Source: Paramecium sonneborni (taxonomy: Eukaryota; Ciliophora; Oligohymenophorea; Peniculida; Parameciidae). Taken from it: a DNA stretch of 64,000 bases. Within the stretch, counting starts at the first letter, position 1, and each line of letters starts with the position of its first letter. Below are positions 53,310 through 64,000 of the stretch, in pieces. The notes beneath the pieces were generated by a model that saw nothing but the letters and a program-made list of their open reading frames with translations, was not told where the DNA came from and did not search any database. Position numbers and translations under genes: made by a program. The stretch spans positions 1 through 64,000 of the forward strand of contig CAJJDN010000048.1 of NCBI GenBank assembly GCA_905182985.1, written 5' to 3'.

Positions 53310-56300
53310 ATGTTATCAAAAAAGAGTCTAATTTCTTTAATGGGATACGTTCCTGCATTGGTTGTTTAGTATTTTGCATAGCATGAATAGTATAAAATAT
53401 CTGATTGTTGAGAATTAAGGAATTACCTGCAAAATAATCATTTTAAAGTGTTGTAATGTTCACAGATGTTTCAGGATTTACGAATTTGACAGAGAGTCTT
53501 TCAAAAATAGGAAATGAAGGCCCAGAATTAACAGCCTTTGTAATAAATAGATATATGGAATTATTGGTAAAGGCAATAAGTTAAAGTGGTGGTGATATCT
53601 TAAAATTTGCAGGAGGTAAATTATATATTAATTCTAGATGCCATGATAGTTGTATGGCCTCCTTCTTACAAAACGAATATTGTACAAATTCATGAAGAGT
53701 TACGTTTGACTTGCAGAATGGCACTTCAAAATGCATTAGATATTTAAAACAAATTAAATGATACATGCATATTGCCAGATTTAAAGTTATCAGTAAAAAT
53801 AGGATTTGGAATTGGAGATATAAACATTATATATGTAGGAGGAGTATATAATCGATCTGAGTATTTAGCTACAGGGGAACCATTAATGTAAGCATTTTAA
53901 AGTGAACATTGTGCAAAGAAAGGAGGAGAAACAATAGTTTCTAAGGAAGTATATGAATTTGTTAAGGATTATTTTACATTTGAAGCAATTAATCATGAAA
54001 ATAAGTAATTTTATTTAGTAAAGAAATTGAATGCATACAGCAAAGTTAAATTAAAAGCTGAGGCAACTTTAATTAAAAACTCTATAATTTTAAATCCTAA
54101 GATTTAGTAACAATTAACAATGTTTGTTCCTGCTGCACTTAAACCATATTTAGAAATAGGATTAGAAAGATGGGGAAGTGAATTAAGAAGAGTAACTACA
54201 ATGTTTATAAATTTGGGAATAGATTTGTCAGATGCAAAAACAGATTCAGGTTTATAGAGAATCTAAAATGTAATAAAGACAGTTTAATATTGTGTATATA
54301 CATTTGAAGGTTCTTTAAATAAATTATTAATGGATGATAAAGGTTCAACATGTATAGCTGTATTTGGATTACCTCCTGTTAGTCATTAAAATGATCCAGT
54401 GAGATCAATTTAATCAGCATTTCTTTTAGAATCTGAATTAAAAAAAATAAAATGTAAAGTTGCAATAGGAATTTCAACTGGAGTTGCATATTGTGGAGTA
54501 GTTGGTACATCTGGTAGTAGAAGAGAATATTCAGTCTTGGGAGATTGTGTAAATTTAGCTGCTAGATTAATGTAAATAGCAACATAACCATTTTCACCTT
54601 GTATTTTAATTGATTAAATTACTGCAAGTGATGCTTAGACTAAGATTTAATCTATTTTTTGGAGTGAACGTAAAGTTAAAGGAAAAGAAAAAGGAGTGTT
54701 CATTTATGAACCATTAGCTTTGTAAGAGGATTTTAAGAAAATCAAAGATATTAATACTCATCTTGAATTTAGAATGATGAATACTCAATCTATGGTTAGT
54801 TTAAGTCATTTTAATTCTTTATACTCTTCGAAATCATTACAATTTCACAATAATTTATCATCCATTATTGTGTTTGATAAATATCATAGTCATTGTAGAG
54901 AATATGATGAAGAACTTTAACCAGTTGGTCGAAAAAAAGAAATTAATTTAATGCAAAATTATATATAAAATTTTTTAGATGAATTTAAATCTAATAAATA
55001 TGTTTAAAATAGATTTATATTAATTAATGGAGAATTCGGTATAGGTAAATCATTTTTAGCAAAAACAGTACTCAAAAATATTGAGACCTTATAAAATAAA
55101 GAAACCTTATTAGAGATTTTGATATCTTAATTAAATCCTTCTAGTCGATCTAAAATATTAAATTCAATTAAAATTATTTTAAGAAATATTTTCCTTTCTT
55201 ATGCATAAAAAGTGAATAAGAATGCAAATATTGATTTAATATAATCTATTTATGAATGTGATCCTCATGTTGCAAATCTAATAAGTTAAGTTTTGAGTCT
55301 TACTGTCAATGATATCAAGGCTAATACAATTAGAGAAGATTTAACTTTAGCAAAATCAATTAAAAAATTTGTTTATAAACTAATTAGCTTATATTTAGAA
55401 TAAGAATAAATCCAAAATGAAATAGAAAATAAGGATCAAGTATAAGAGTACTATTCTTAAGCTCTTATTATTATGATAGATGATTTGCAAGATACTGATG
55501 ATGGATCATTATATCTATTAAAATCTATACTTAAAAATTTTAAAAATATATTAGTGTTAGGTTGTTTTAGGAATAAATTTAAGGAATTTTCCTTTTTTGA
55601 AAACAATTATTCTGAATGTTAATCTGAATTTCTAAATAAAATTATTAAGTAGCAAAAAAATAATCTTATTTTAAATTTAAAAGGTTTAAAAATGACAGAT
55701 TAATTATAAGATTTATTTGAAAAATATTTTAAGATAAAATCATTTGTTTGTATGGAAGAAGATTAAAAAAATTTAGAATAAACCATGTTTGCAAGAAAAA
55801 AAAGAACATCATCTATAGATGATATATATGAAATGGTAGAATTATTAAAAAAAATAAGAGATCCATTAATGTTTTGGGAGTCAAAGCCTGAATTAGAAGA
55901 GATGGATTTTAATTCACTTTGTATAAACTATCTTTATGTAATAACTAGTGGACATCCATTAAAATTGATTTATTTAATGAAACATTTATTGGAGAATCAT
56001 TATATAATTCTTGATGAACAAAGAAATTTAGGAATGGCTTCTAAAAAATTTCGCACTTTAATTAAACATGAAGAATGGTTAGGCATTGATGTACCATTAA
56101 TGGCTGTTTAAATTAATGGTCCTTATATAGATAAATTAACTGCAATTCAACAATTAATTTTGAAGTAAGCTTGTGTAATAGGAGATATTTTTGATATTTA
56201 AACATTAAGTTATGTAAATCCTTTCAAAGATTATATAAAGTAAAAACTTTTGATTAATGAATTAAATTCACTTTATGAATAAGGTTTATTAGATATAATG

Positions 56301-57414
56301 AATATGGAAGTTGAAAATATTTATTATAGATTTTAACACTCATTTTTTAGAGAAACTATTTATTAAAGAATGACTTATGCCTAAAGAAGATAAGCTCATA
56401 AAAATGTAGCATTGGCACTTTAGAAAATTCCTCAACCATTTGACTATCATAATAATAAAGAATATTAAAGAATGCAATACCATTGGACTTAAGCTTAAAA
56501 TAGAAATTCAGTAATTGTTGATGAAGGCACATTATTGCCAAAATTGACACTTTTCGAAAAAAAATAATTAATAATAAAAAAGATTAAATAATTATTGGAT
56601 TCAAATAGAAGAAATGTCTTACTTAAATCTGGATATATTAATAAAAGATCTGAGAAAGGTTTATAATGGAATTGGAGATTTTGTGTTATTTCAAGTGAAT
56701 ATTTAATGTAATTTAATTTATTATAAATTAGTGTTTCCTAAGAGGATGATAATCCAGATCATATATTGACTATATATTTAAAACACATCTAATTAATAGA
56801 GAGAGAATTTAACTCATAATATTTTACTTTGACAATAACTACTTCGTAATGGAGTAGAGGGAATTAAGTTTTTGAGAATTATAGAAAAGTTTAATTTGCT
56901 CTAGAAACAGAAGATGATATGAATGAGTGGGTTACTTATTTAGAATTTGCAAAAGCTTATGCTATTTATATGGATTTTGTAAATAATTTTGGAAAAATTT
57001 CATTTCCATTGTCATCAAATGAATATGATTTTTAATTAAAAACAGAATTATAACATGATAATAGAAGAACTGCTAGATTGGGATTAATAGATTCTAATAT
57101 TGGATCTGAAAAAATCTAAGTTAGACATACTAAAGCATCTACAAGCAGACCTACAATGCAAAAAAAGCACAAACCTAGAAAATCAAGTTTATTTGCTGAT
57201 GGATATAGAGGAAGTACATCAAGTTCTTAATAGAATACTTCATTATGTAAACTATTTTATATTCTCTTTAGAATAATAAAAAGGGTATGATTAATCAGAA
57301 TTAGTATTAAATATTAAGACTTTGTTATTAAATGCTTAGTTGCAATTATTAGCTCTAATTGTTAATAAAGCAACTAATTAAAAATAAATTATACTTGGTT
57401 AAAAACTTATTTGA
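53310..57414 (+). CDS. soluble-type adenylyl cyclase (two class III domains, NTPase, PH domain), 1344 aa
   Basis: The order of domains follows soluble adenylyl cyclase (ADCY10). The first cyclase domain (about residues 40-200) has VVMFTDVSGFTNLTESLS and GGDILKFAGDAMIVVWPP, with both metal-binding aspartates. The second (about 280-430) has CKVAIGISTGVAYCGVVG and REYSVLGDCVNLAARLM. A P-loop NTPase follows, with Walker A LINGEFGIGKSFLAK (about 560) and an LIIMIDDLQDTDD Walker B. A long helical region leads to a PH-like domain (about 1090-1200; GYINKRSEKGLQWNWRFCV, then EDDMNEWVTYLEFA). Introns are 53390-53412, 53616-53637 and 57247-57271; the exons sum to 1345 codons. It should make cAMP from ATP. 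Regulation by bicarbonate or Ca2+ is known for the family but not shown here. Confidence 0.9.
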
Positions 57415-58331
57415 ACTTAATATATAATATTAATATATATATTAAATTTAATTTATAAAATAGAAATTTGATTCATTTATTGAAATGGATGCTTTTAAGG
57501 AAAAAATGAATTAAAAAAGTTCAAAAAAATGTATGCATAATAAATTGATGAAACTATTAAATTTTTGACAAAGAAGAAGGAGTTAAAATATTAGTGATGA
57601 TACAATAAGGATGAAATCCTTTAATAATTATTTTAGATTATAGAATGATTTACTATGTAATGCATTATAGATAAATGAAAGATAAAAATAAAATTGTTGT
57701 TATTTGTGTGTTTATTAAAGCAACGATGAAATTCCAATAAGTTTAATAAGTACAGTAAACTGTAACAGAAAGAAAATCTATTATATATTGGAGTATCAAA
57801 AAAAAGTGATAATATAATCCGATTTAATTTGGTAAAACATTTATAATAATTTTTTTTAGCATATTCAATACAAAAAACATTCATTAAATGGTTACCATAT
57901 ATGAAGGAATTTAAGAATTTACTTCTATTATGTAATAAATAAAAGAGTATAAAACTATTATAAATCAAAAAATGATACTTACAAAAGAACTATGGTATAA
58001 TCATATGGAATCACTATAGATTACTATAATTTATAGACAGATATTATATAATCAATCAAATTTGTTATAATTAGAATTAAGATTCTGTTATGTTACTTGA
58101 TTCAATTTTTGATTTAGTTGTATTATATGATTTAAATGTGGATTAATTTAAATATCAAACAACAATAAATGATTACAGTATTGAATGCTGAATATTTCTA
58201 AAAGTAAGATTTAGCTATCATAAGATTATTAATAAAAAATAAAGAATATGTTGATATACCGCTATTTTGAATTAGAAATGAATTTCTTATTTATATTTCA
58301 AAAATCCCTCCAATATTATTATTTTATTTTT
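57415..58331 (+). other. poorly resolved stretch, possible small or decayed gene
   Basis: Short protein-like stretches are visible on the plus strand. One starts after ATG 57486 and another (LCNALQINERQKQNCCYL, then YYILEYQKKVI) lies at about 57640-57900. They are in different frames, and I could not link them with convincing introns. No domain was recognised. It may be an eroded gene or a short gene with introns I missed. Confidence 0.3.
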
Positions 58332-59083
58332 ATGAAATCAAAACAATATACTCTAATTTCTATTGAAGGAAACATTGGTTCTGGTAAAAGTACTTTACTA
58401 AAATTAATGTAGTAAAAATATCCAGATGTAAATATATTTAGTAATTTTTAGTTAAGATTTATTCCAGAACCAGTTAATGAATGGTAAAGCATAAATGGAG
58501 ATCCAACTTTGAATTTATTAGGCTCTTTTTATGAAGAGCCATCAAGATGGGCTTATACTATGCAAGTTTATGCCTTTTACAGTAGGCTTAAACACTGGAA
58601 AGAGGTTCTATCTGATCCATTAAATCCTGAAGATAGACATCTTATTCTAAGCGAAAGAAGCATAGAGGCTGATAAAGAAATATTTGCAGTTAATGGACAC
58701 AAAAATGGGATGATAAATAATCTAGAATTTGCTTTATATGAGAAATTTTATGATTGGCTATGTGATGAGGTGTTCGGAAAAAAAATTCAAAAGCAAATGA
58801 TCATATATTTACAAGTAGATCCAGATGTTTGCTATTAAAGAATGTAAAAGAGAGCAAGAGATGAAGAAAAAGTATTACCGCCATTTTTATTATTTTAAAG
58901 AATACAATTTCCAAAGAATATCTGACATAAATACATAATAGACATGAAGAATGGCTATTGAGGGAAACTCATTAAAATACATCCATTCTAGTACTAAATG
59001 GAGACAAAGAGTTTGAAGGTGATCTCGTACAATAAAATAAAATGTTTAACACTATCGATTAATTTTTATAAGAATTATTTTGA
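58332..59083 (+). CDS. deoxynucleoside kinase, 232 aa
   Basis: The enzyme phosphorylates deoxynucleosides for dNTP salvage. The P-loop is SIEGNIGSGKSTLL. Next comes FIPEPVNEWQSINGDPTLN, the substrate-binding Glu-Pro-x-x-x-Trp block. The family's ERS/DRS signature is LILSERSIEADKEIF. A RMQKRARDEE lid carries the arginines. Two introns (58428-58451, 24 nt, and 58872-58900, 29 nt) restore these blocks, giving 233 codons. The length and motifs fit the dCK/dGK/TK2 family. Base specificity cannot be determined. No mitochondrial presequence is evident, so a cytosolic role is more likely. Confidence 0.9.
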
Positions 59084-59173
59084 ATCTAATTAATTTATAT
59101 ATGTATTTTTGATTATAATTATATTAGTATTGTAATTAATATTTAACTAAACAAAAAATATGTTAATATATAA

Positions 59174-61162
59174 TCATTATTAGCTTATAAATTGTTCTGT
59201 TAAACTTTAAGCAAGATTTAATCCATTTACAATGTTAATCGAAAAAAATGTTTCATTTTGCTCCTTCAATTTTGGCTACAATTATTTAAATTCAATTTTT
59301 TATTTTGATAATTTACACTCATTTGATGATCTCTAATTTATCAATTATTTTAAGATCTCTCCATCAATTACAGCATCATATGAAACTAATAGATTGTCAT
59401 AATTTTCTGGTTTTGTTCGATGAATTATTACAGCATCACGAATTTAAACACTTTCGTTTGAAGATACATCAATATTTGCTAGATAAGAAATTTCATCATA
59501 TAAATCTGAATGATAATCTCTTAAATACATTTATAATTTATCAAGCGTATTTTTTTAATAATTTATAGTTAATCTTATATTTTGTTATAAAATATCTTAA
59601 CTATTTATAATTTATTTCACCTTTTAAAATACTTTATTAATATTTAATAGTTAAAATGAATAATCTGTCTACTCTGATAGAATCTAATTATCATCATCAT
59701 ATTTTGATATTATTTTTTAGAATTCTGAACTTTATTTAATTTTTTCAATTGAGGCTTTAAAAGTGTCATATTTTTATTCTATAAGATTATGCAATAAATT
59801 ATTTTCTAAAATGTATTTTTAGAAAATATAACCTAGAACATTAATATCTGATTTAAACTTAAAATTTTTTGAATTCTATAGATCAACTGACTAATTTATT
59901 ACAACTTAAAAAAGGTTCTCTAAATCTTTAATATAGGTAAATTAAGAATGCCCAGCTATTCTAATATTGGATTGATTGGTTGAAAGATCGATCAAAGATT
60001 AGATGTAGTCTTTTAACAAATATTACTCATATTTAAGAGATGGATTAAGTCTAACCTATTAAAGCCATTAAAGAAAAATGGATCTTAAGAAATGTTTGCA
60101 TTTTTGATAAATACATTAATTCCACATTTTCATCATAATCCATTGTAGTGTAAATGGGGGAAATGTATATGAAGGTATTTGTTCATGTAAAATGATATCA
60201 AAAATTTTAAGATAAGGCGTAACGAATTCATCCATTTATTACATCCAAATAAGATACATTTAATAATTATAAAGGTAAAAATCTAGTTCACCGATATAAT
60301 CAGTTCCATTGAAAGCACATTCAAGAGTCAATGCTACAATTTGTAACAGAGATTTAATATATGAACATATAATTATTAAAATATTAAATAATTAAGGTAA
60401 TCTAAAAATAATTATTATAAAATGTTACTTTTAATCTACTAATAATTCTCTGTTAGCTCTAATTTCAAGCATTATATTAATCAGAGATTATTTAGAAGAT
60501 GATGAATTTTTAAAATAAGTTCTAGTTTGATTCATGATTTGGATTTAAGTAATGGTATGGCATTCTTGAGAATCAGATAATTTTTGCATAATTTATCTTT
60601 AAAGGTCTGAATTCAAGCCTTCTTTGGTTACTTCATCCATTAATAATGGAGGATAAATAATATGTAATTGGTAAGCATTCTATAAAGATTGGCGAAGATT
60701 GTTTTGCAGATTTAACATTTATTTTCTATCAATTAGATAAATAAGATTATAATACTTATTTTTCATAAAAACCTCTAAGACTTATGGCCAATGTGCATGT
60801 TTAGTTTAAACTGCATTAAATGCAATCCCTTTCCGATCTTCGTATAATTTATACAATAGATTTCCACATGCAATAGAGTATGGGAGAGATGTATAAAATC
60901 TCTCATAAACAAATCTGCTTGTACAATATAAATTAGTTAGATCCTTAATTGTTAGGAATTTACATATTCCATCGATAACAGAGTTTGGCATATGATTAAA
61001 ATAAAACTCAACTCCTCCAAACATGGAAGAACTTAGACTACCATCTATAGTGGATCTAATTAAACCTGATTCATTTGTAGGGGCTGTTGAAACTGATCTA
61101 CCCATACTATTCAAACTTAAATTGCTAGTTCTCTTTTTGGCTTATTATTATTTATTTCCCAT
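59174..61162 (-). CDS. F-box protein, about 650 aa
   Basis: The F-box lies near the N-terminus: HMPNSVIDGICKFLTIKDL followed by YCTSRFVYERFYTSL. It would bind Skp1 in an SCF ubiquitin ligase. The start MGNKQQQAKKRTSN has a glycine at position 2 that could be myristoylated, though this is only a possibility. The remaining region is helical and Gln-rich, without recognised WD40 or LRR repeats, and ends in a coiled coil. The frame is open all the way. A 27-nt GT...AG intron at 60402-60428 is probable but is a multiple of three without a TGA, so retention is also possible. The target is unknown. Confidence 0.7.
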
Positions 61163-61207
61163 TAGACTATATTAATTAATTTAAACTTTTGATGATCTGG
61201 TATGTTA

Positions 61208-62119
61208 CTCGTTTAGAAGGATAATTCTCTACTCAAATAGTAGAAAATTAATATTAAATTAGAATTAGATTCTTATAATTGATAAACAAAAGGTACTTTG
61301 ATAATTTATCAAACTCCTAGGGTAAACTTAAAGGATTATAAGTTTAAGATAGAATGTAAATATATTCGAAGCATTTTGAGTTAGAATTAGAAAGAAGAGA
61401 GTTAAGAATAAATAATTATAGTTACTTTTAATTTTTAGGAATGCTTTATGGATGAAAATCTATAAATAAATTGAAAGAGTATACAAGTTAATTGTATTTA
61501 CAGAATTAAACAAGAAATTCATAATATCTACAGATTTTATATTTAAGAAATTAAAAGAATTGATAGGAGTATTAGTAAGTGGTCAAATTAATAAAAGGAA
61601 TTGTAATAAGATTAGGAAATAAATCCATTGAATTTCAAGTATTTAGAATGATAAATTTAGGAAATAAATAAAGTATCCTAAAAGAATAAAGAAAAGAGAT
61701 TAAAAAATAGGTTATAATAAATTTAATTATGAAAATAAAGTAGAGAAATTATACATAGTATTGATAAATGATATTGGAACTTCAGGAGTAAGGTTATGAT
61801 GAACAGTTGAGAGATAGATCAAAATAAGAATATAAGAGAGTTTCGGAATAGTATTAAAAAAAGGTTGAAATAAATGGTGTTATATTATTTATTATGATTA
61901 TTTTCATTATTCTTATTCATACTGATTGGTGGTATTTCCCTATGGTTAATAGACTGGACTAAAAGTGGTAAAATTAGATCCTTAAGGTGAATGAGGAGAG
62001 CCAGTTTAAACACGTCCACTTCCAGTATTAGTTGGTGAAAGTGGTGAATTATAGATACTACTAGTATAATTGGGACTAGATATAGAAATAGGAACAATTA
62101 CCTTCTGGATGAATTAAGA
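61208..62119 (+). CDS. possible tail-anchored coiled-coil protein (tentative)
   Basis: Several Lys/Gln/Glu-rich helical pieces are visible, such as ISKWSNQQKELQQDQEINPL. After short introns at about 61651-61672 and 61760-61787 they run into DRSKQEYKRVSEQYQKKV and a hydrophobic segment GVILFIMIIFIILI. This arrangement resembles a tail-anchored, SNARE-like protein, but no SNARE motif can be confirmed. The 5' exons are uncertain because an in-frame TGA interrupts the simplest model. The frame stays open until 62119, running antisense over the end of RPB1, so the true stop may lie earlier behind an unseen intron. Confidence 0.3.
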
Positions 62120-64000
62120 ATGGGACTAGAAGATCTTTGACCTGATGTAGCTCTTTCACTACTTCTATAACTGGGGCTTGGTGAATTAGTATGACTAGTA
62201 TAATGTGGTGAGCCTGGACTATGACTACCACTAACATTAGGTTATTTTCCAGGTTGAGGTTATTATCCAGATATAGATTCAACAGGACTAAGTTAATATG
62301 TATCATATGGTATAAGAGGTGTGTTAGTATAGTAAGGGGAACGATGACTATATTAATCAGGTGTGTGTATATTCATAGGAGTTGCAAAAACACCAGGAGA
62401 TTATTTAGGTGGGTATGGAGTGTATGGTGAATCCATGTAAAGTAGACCAGGTCCTGGAGTATTTGGATATATTGGAGTATGTTCATTTTAAGTATTTGGA
62501 GATGGTTCAACTAAATATTCACCTCCTTAAGTAAATTTATCAGCATGGCTTGATTTCAATTTAAATTCCTTAACATTCTTAGCATTTACCATTAATTCAA
62601 AACTACCTGTTCCATGTGGACACAATTATCCAAATATAATGTTTTCACTTAATCCTCTCATATGATCTACTTCTGAAAATACTGCTGCATCATATAATAT
62701 TTCAACTGTTTCTTCAAATGAACTTTTACGTAAAACACTTACTTCAGGTATTCTATTTATACCATTTCTATTTACTGCTGTTAATCTACCTCTATGAGTC
62801 ATCCAATCATATAATAAATATAAGTGTCTGTAATTAATATAGATACCATAATGATTGAATATCTTTCTAGTTTCACCTACTAATGCAGCTCTTGCAGCTT
62901 CTATTCCTAAAACTTATGATATTTCATAAACATCATCTGTTGTAGTTCTTCTTTAATCTACATGTTCTAATCTTAGAATCTCTTTAAGATTAGTTCCTTC
63001 TGTTTCTAAATATTTCTCTACTATTTTCCACTTACCTTTCCCTTCAATATTTGCTTATTTTAAAAATCCACCTGTCTTATTATTAATATAAAATTATTTC
63101 TCTATTTAAGAATGTAGAATCCTTGTAATCTTACTTATACCTCCCAATGAATGTCCTCTTATTGTTTCTTCTAATCTCTTTAATATAGTATATGGAGTAT
63201 CTACATAAGTCTTAGTTTTTGCTTCCTCATCGAATTCAATTTCATCATCAAAATTACCCTTTCCTCTTTCAGGTTTAAATTTCTTTTAATCATTGTAATC
63301 ATGATAATATTTAATTTAAATGTATTTATGATTCATTGAATCAGGATCTACTATTGTATTTTAAGATGAGATGCCAAACTTCTTTTCTGTTTCATCCAAA
63401 ATCTTAGGAATACTATCTCGAATTTTATCCCAAGTTTCTAAATTTGATAAAATCTTTTAATGATCCATATGTAAAAATAGTATCCATTTATATTTGGCTT
63501 CATCTGTATCGAAAATACCATCTGTAAAATTATCTTCTTAATCTTCAGTAATATGTAATGGATTATTTGGATCACTCTAATAATAGATCTCACTCTTTAT
63601 TATATATTATCCAAATGTTTATCCTAGAATTCTTCCTTACATTTAAACAAGCATACTCTAAGTAAAATCATCCTATTTATGAGGATGAGCTAATTGTTCA
63701 GTTTTTAAATAACTTTTCTTATCCTTATCATCTTTCAACTCTAATTCAGCATACTCTAAAGGAGGATCAAAATAAATAGTCAAACTTGGAGTCTTAGTCT
63801 TTTTACTTGCATCTAATAATTCTTATAATCTAGGAACACCCAAAGTCACATTTTTATCTCCTGTAACTCCAGATTTATGGAAAGTATTTAAAGTCATTTA
63901 AGTTGTAGGTTCTCCTAAAGATTATGCAGCTATAGCGCCAACTGCTTCTCCTGGATGTGCCATACTCTTTTTAAGCTTGTATATAATCTCAGATATTAAT
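61904..64000 (-). CDS. RPB1: RNA polymerase II largest subunit RPB1 (3' part, truncated by window)
   Basis: The minus-strand gene enters from the right edge and ends with TGA at 61904. Conserved core blocks include MAHPGEAVGAIAAQSLGEPT, TQMTLNTFHKSGV and VTLGVPRLQELLDASKKT (bridge-helix/trigger-loop region). GIEAARAALVGE and GINRIPEVSVLRKSSFEETV are near the end of the core. The C-terminal domain follows, with many SP and TP pairs (for example PGPGLLYMDSPYTPYPPKQ and GSHSPGSPHYTSHTNSPSPS) but no regular YSPTSPS heptads. A 26-nt intron splits the tail after SSSPILNSSRR. The protein ends NQYEQEQ. The CTD is the platform for capping, splicing and termination factors. The N-terminal part of the subunit lies outside the window. 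Confidence 0.93.

Overview
The window is somatic (macronuclear) DNA of a ciliate, almost certainly a Paramecium of the aurelia type. It is very A+T-rich. Conserved proteins read through only if TAA and TAG are glutamine and TGA is the sole stop. Nearly every recognisable gene is cut by tiny GT...AG introns, here 18-29 nt. Genes are packed tightly on both strands, often with only 7-140 bp between them. No prokaryotic operon features, tRNA, rRNA, CRISPR array, transposon or telomeric repeat was seen. All gene models were made by reading frames and splice sites by eye.

Left part (1-21.5 kb): an uncharacterised gene, a poorly resolved stretch (1.2-3.0 kb), a small minus-strand protein, a mitochondrial-type SpoU rRNA methyltransferase, COPII coat subunit Sec31, a histidine phosphatase, a RING-H2 protein, a polytopic membrane protein, a coiled-coil protein, a kinase pseudogene, an organellar family-A DNA polymerase, an Aurora-like kinase with a long coiled coil, the GTPase GPN1, a protein-isoaspartate methyltransferase pseudogene and a CDK-like kinase.

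Centre (21.5-47.5 kb): one 12.4-kb VPS13 (chorein) lipid-transfer gene on the minus strand, an unassigned kilobase, a B-box protein with two LOTUS domains, an alpha/beta hydrolase, a GPCR-like membrane protein, proteasome ATPase RPT2, an uncharacterised gene, a centrin and a GSK3 kinase. Two single-N gaps (43049 and 45844) are each flanked by apparently exact direct repeats (1374 and 1257 bp). These look like unmerged contig overlaps, so the uncharacterised gene, the centrin and the GSK3 gene appear more than once artificially.

Right part (47.5-64 kb): an uncharacterised gene, a large Q/N-rich ankyrin protein divergent from a disordered protein (start codons 13 bp apart), a soluble-type adenylyl cyclase with an added PH domain, a deoxynucleoside kinase, an F-box protein, a weakly supported tail-anchored coiled-coil gene, and the 3' part of RPB1, the largest RNA polymerase II subunit, whose C-terminal domain lacks regular heptads.

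The genes are mostly unrelated housekeeping and signalling functions, as expected for a ciliate chromosome; no functional cluster is apparent. The most unusual items are the B-box/LOTUS protein, the cyclase-PH fusion, the Aurora-like kinase with coiled coil, the non-heptad RPB1 tail, and the pseudogenes.
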